The position numbers were made by a program, and so were the translations under genes. Source: an uncultured Clostridia bacterium (GTDB taxonomy: Bacteria > Bacillota > Clostridia > UBA1381). Taken from it: 24,493 bases of DNA. Below are positions 22,838 to 24,493 of this stretch, piece by piece. The notes beneath the pieces are model-generated. The model had not been told where the DNA came from and did no database searches. It worked only from the letters and a program-made list of their open reading frames with translations. The DNA is taken from positions 1 through 24,493 of the forward strand of contig CAKSJF010000037.1 in assembly GCA_934462945.1 (NCBI GenBank). Reading direction: 5' to 3'. Position 1 is the stretch's first letter; the number at the start of each line of letters is the position of its first letter.

Positions 22838-23263
22838 TTAGTCGCCAACGACAATGCCCATGCTTCTTGCAGTTCCTGCGATCATGCTCATAGCAGCCTC
22901 TACGCTTGCCGCATTTAAGTCAGGCATTTTCTGCTCTGCAATCGCCTGAAGATCTGCTTTGGAAATAGTTGCTACCTTTGTCTTGTTCGGAACGCCCGAT
23001 CCGCTGTCGATCTTGCATGCTTTTTTCAGCAATACTGCTGCCGGCGGAGTCTTTGTGATAAACGAGAAAGAACGATCCGCGTAAACAGTGATAACAACCG
23101 GAATAATCAGACCTGCGTCCTTTGCTGTCTTTTCGTTAAATTCCTTGGTAAACTGAACAATGTTTACACCGTGCTGACCTAAAGCCGGGCCAACAGGGGG
23201 TGCCGGAGTTGCTTTACCTGCCGGAATCTGTAACTTAATATAACCTGCAATTTTTTGTGCCAT
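22838..23263 (-). CDS. rplK: 50S ribosomal protein L11
   Basis: L11 binds the GTPase-associated region of 23S rRNA together with L10. The 141-residue product has the complete family sequence: KLQIPAGKATPAPPVGPALGQHGVNI with the proline-rich linker in the N-terminal domain, and the C-terminal RNA-binding domain ending with ASVEAAMSMIAGTARSMGIVV. AAGGAGG precedes the ATG. It lies 74 bases upstream of rplA and 128 bases downstream of nusG; both gaps hold an L1-type hairpin. Confidence 0.98.
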   Translation of the reverse strand: MAQKIAGYIKLQIPAGKATPAPPVGPALGQHGVNIVQFTKEFNEKTAKDAGLIIPVVITVYADRSFSFITKTPPAAVLLKKACKIDSGSGVPNKTKVATISKADLQAIAEQKMPDLNAASVEAAMSMIAGTARSMGIVVGD

Positions 23264-23308
23264 AATATGGCCACCTCCTTAAAATCCACAGCATAACGCT
23301 GCATTAAT

Positions 23309-23340
23309 GTGGTAATTAGCGGACATACTTGTCCTCCCAC
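23309..23340 (-). promoter_or_regulatory. L1-stalk mimic upstream of rplK (predicted L1-binding site)
   Basis: On the minus strand GTGGGA leads into a five-pair stem GGACA / TGTCC with a four-base loop, then GCTAATTA and CCAC, which pairs with GTGG. It is the same asymmetric arrangement as the element before rplA, but with different inner-stem bases. It resembles the L1-binding region of 23S rRNA. In many bacteria the single L1 operator lies at this position. Confidence 0.8.
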
Positions 23341-23357
23341 TGTCACCAGAGGGATTT

Positions 23358-23385
23358 TTTATAGAAGAATACAAATGTATTCCAA
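23358..23385 (-). promoter_or_regulatory. Weak candidate promoter for rplK-rplA
   Basis: Minus strand TTGGAA, 16-base spacer, TATAAA in the nusG-rplK gap, overlapping a GAATAC / GTATTC inverted repeat. The hexamers are imperfect; the main transcript may instead come from the rpmG promoter. Confidence 0.35.
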
Positions 23386-23391
23386 TATAAC

Positions 23392-23919
23392 TTAATCTGC
23401 CGATTCGATTTGATTGCTGTCGACTTCGACGAGCGTCTCTCTCCCAAACATGGAAGCACGAATCTTAATTTTTCTGTTTTCCTGGTCAATGGAATCAATC
23501 ACGCCGGAAAACCCTTCCATCGGTCCGGAAATCAAGCGGACATGATCGCCTGCGGAAAATTGAATATCCGCTTTTCTGACGGTTTCCACGCCCATTTTTC
23601 TGACTTCTTCATCCGACAGCGGAACAGGCTTTGAACCCGGTCCGACAAATCCGGTCACACCGCGCGTATTCCGCACAACAAACCAGCTTTCGTCATTCAT
23701 GACCATTTTAATCACAACATAGCCCGGGAAAACCTTTCTTTTTACAATTTTCTCCGTGCCGTCTGATTTTTCTTCAACAACATCCTCCAGAGGAACCTCC
23801 ACGTTCTGGATCAGATCCTGGATTCCGCGGTTGTCAACAGATTTTTCAATATTTGCTTTCACCTTGTTTTCGTAACCGGAATAGGTATGCACAACATACC
23901 ATTTTGCCTCTTCTGCCAT
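23392..23919 (-). CDS. nusG: Transcription termination/antitermination factor NusG
   Basis: NusG binds RNA polymerase and modulates pausing and termination. The 175-residue product has the N-terminal NGN domain (AKWYVVHTYSGYENKVKANI, VFPGYVVIKMVMNDESWFVV, GFVGPGSKPVPL) and a C-terminal KOW domain (GDHVRLISGPMEGFSGVID). Length is normal for Bacillota. It is 42 bases downstream of secE with a good ribosome binding site. Confidence 0.98.
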   Translation of the reverse strand: MAEEAKWYVVHTYSGYENKVKANIEKSVDNRGIQDLIQNVEVPLEDVVEEKSDGTEKIVKRKVFPGYVVIKMVMNDESWFVVRNTRGVTGFVGPGSKPVPLSDEEVRKMGVETVRKADIQFSAGDHVRLISGPMEGFSGVIDSIDQENRKIKIRASMFGRETLVEVDSNQIESAD

Positions 23920-23961
23920 AAAACCTCTCCTTTTATGTTTCGATTCCGTTTCGGTTTTTGC

Positions 23962-24183
23962 TTAGATTCCTTTTGTAATCAGCTGGAACAGCCAAGCAAA
24001 GCCTACGTCTAAAACCGACAGGATGATTGTTGTGATCGCTATGAAAACCAAAATGATAAGCGTATTATGCAATAACTGCTCTCTGTTCGGCCAGGTTACC
24101 TTCTTCATCTCCGCCTTTGTCTCGCGGAAAAACTTCATTAAACCGCGCTTCTTTGCCGGAGCTGTATTGGTTGTATCTGCCAT
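23962..24183 (-). CDS. secE: Preprotein translocase subunit SecE
   Basis: SecE is the small essential subunit that clamps SecY. The 73-residue product is the single-span Gram-positive form: a basic amphipathic stretch LMKFFRETKAEMKKVTWPNREQ, where KKVTWP is the family signature, then one membrane span at about 37-67. It lies 20 bases after rpmG and before nusG, the standard order. Confidence 0.96.
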   Translation of the reverse strand: MADTTNTAPAKKRGLMKFFRETKAEMKKVTWPNREQLLHNTLIILVFIAITTIILSVLDVGFAWLFQLITKGI

Positions 24184-24203
24184 AATCTACACTCCTTCTT
24201 TTC

Positions 24204-24353
24204 TTATTTGGTTTCCTTATGCAGTGTGTGCTTTCTGCAGAATCTGCAATATTTGTTCATTTCCAGTCTGTCCGGATCATTCTTTTTGTTCTTCATCGTA
24301 TTGTAGTTACGTTGTTTGCACTCAGAACAAGCTAAGGTAATTTTAACTCTCAT
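24204..24353 (-). CDS. rpmG: 50S ribosomal protein L33, zinc-binding form
   Basis: The 49-residue product begins MRVKITLACSECKQRNYNT and carries four cysteines at 9, 12, 36 and 39, so it is the zinc-containing (C+) paralogue. The ATG at 24353 is chosen over an upstream in-frame codon at 24416, because GGAGG lies nine bases before it and the product then has standard length. It is the first gene of rpmG-secE-nusG and lies close behind a strong promoter at the window edge. Confidence 0.97.
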   Translation of the reverse strand: MRVKITLACSECKQRNYNTMKNKKNDPDRLEMNKYCRFCRKHTLHKETK

Positions 24354-24446
24354 GCCCTCACACCTCCGTTTATTTACATGCGTTTTCTCGGAAAGCGACC
24401 TCAAAAATTTGAACACAAAAAAAAGATGTCACTTCTCATCTCATTC

Positions 24447-24475
24447 ATTATACCAGGAAATCTTTCAAAAGTCAA
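24447..24475 (-). promoter_or_regulatory. Sigma-A promoter of rpmG-secE-nusG
   Basis: Minus strand TTGACT, 17-base spacer, TATAAT. The A-rich sequence upstream of the -35 is identical over 23 bases to that of the str operon promoter and runs to the end of the window. Confidence 0.88.
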
Positions 24476-24493
24476 GTGTTTTTTCTTATTTTT

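Noticed and set aside
1..24493. tRNA or rRNA genes, CRISPR arrays, insertion sequences
   Set aside because: I looked through the gaps on both strands and saw no cloverleaf-compatible segments, regularly spaced repeats, transposase frames or terminal inverted repeats with target duplications.

Overview
This window looks like a chromosomal segment of a spore-forming member of the Bacillota, probably class Clostridia. The grounds are SpoIIID, a four-cysteine L33 and L32, the rpmH-rnpA-yidD-yidC-jag cluster, strong sigma-A promoters with AT-rich upstream tracts, Shine-Dalgarno sites close to GGAGG, and an L10-type leader. A genus cannot be assigned from the sequence alone. I see 28 protein genes. 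26 are on the minus strand, and only gap and the citrate synthase gene are on the plus strand. There are no tRNAs, rRNAs, insertion sequences, prophage genes or CRISPR arrays.

Layout from left to right. Positions 1-1194 hold a terminator, spoIIID and a small PAS-domain gene. Positions 1212-6111 hold the str operon, read right to left: an L7Ae-like protein (ybxF type), rpsL, rpsG, fusA and tuf, with an extra promoter before tuf. The divergent gap gene follows (6347-7360). Next is a 1393-residue secreted protein with GLUG-like repeats (7440-11621). Positions 11747-15289 hold rpmH, rnpA, yidD, yidC, jag and yebC, with a structured element between jag and yebC and a very long terminator-like hairpin after yebC. 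Positions 15318-18509 hold a DUF1189-like membrane protein gene and the serC-serA serine biosynthesis operon. A citrate synthase gene on the plus strand follows (18666-20015). Positions 20025-24493 hold the rif-type cluster, read right to left: rpmG, secE, nusG, rplK, rplA, rplJ, rplL, yceD, rpmF.

Most of the window supports translation and protein export: ribosomal proteins and their leaders, elongation factors, NusG, SecE, YidC and YidD, the RNase P protein, and Jag. The most informative non-coding features are regulatory RNAs. Two hairpins upstream of rplK and rplA resemble the L1 stalk of 23S rRNA, and an L10 leader with an attenuator precedes rplJ. An unrecognised nested stem structure lies between jag and yebC. 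The gene order is also unusual: rpoB and rpoC are absent from their normal place between rplL and the str operon, rplL runs directly into yceD-rpmF, and dnaA does not flank rpmH.

I did not find a defence system, a biosynthetic cluster or an obviously new enzymatic system. The best candidates for something undescribed are the jag-yebC RNA element and the duplicated L1 sites.
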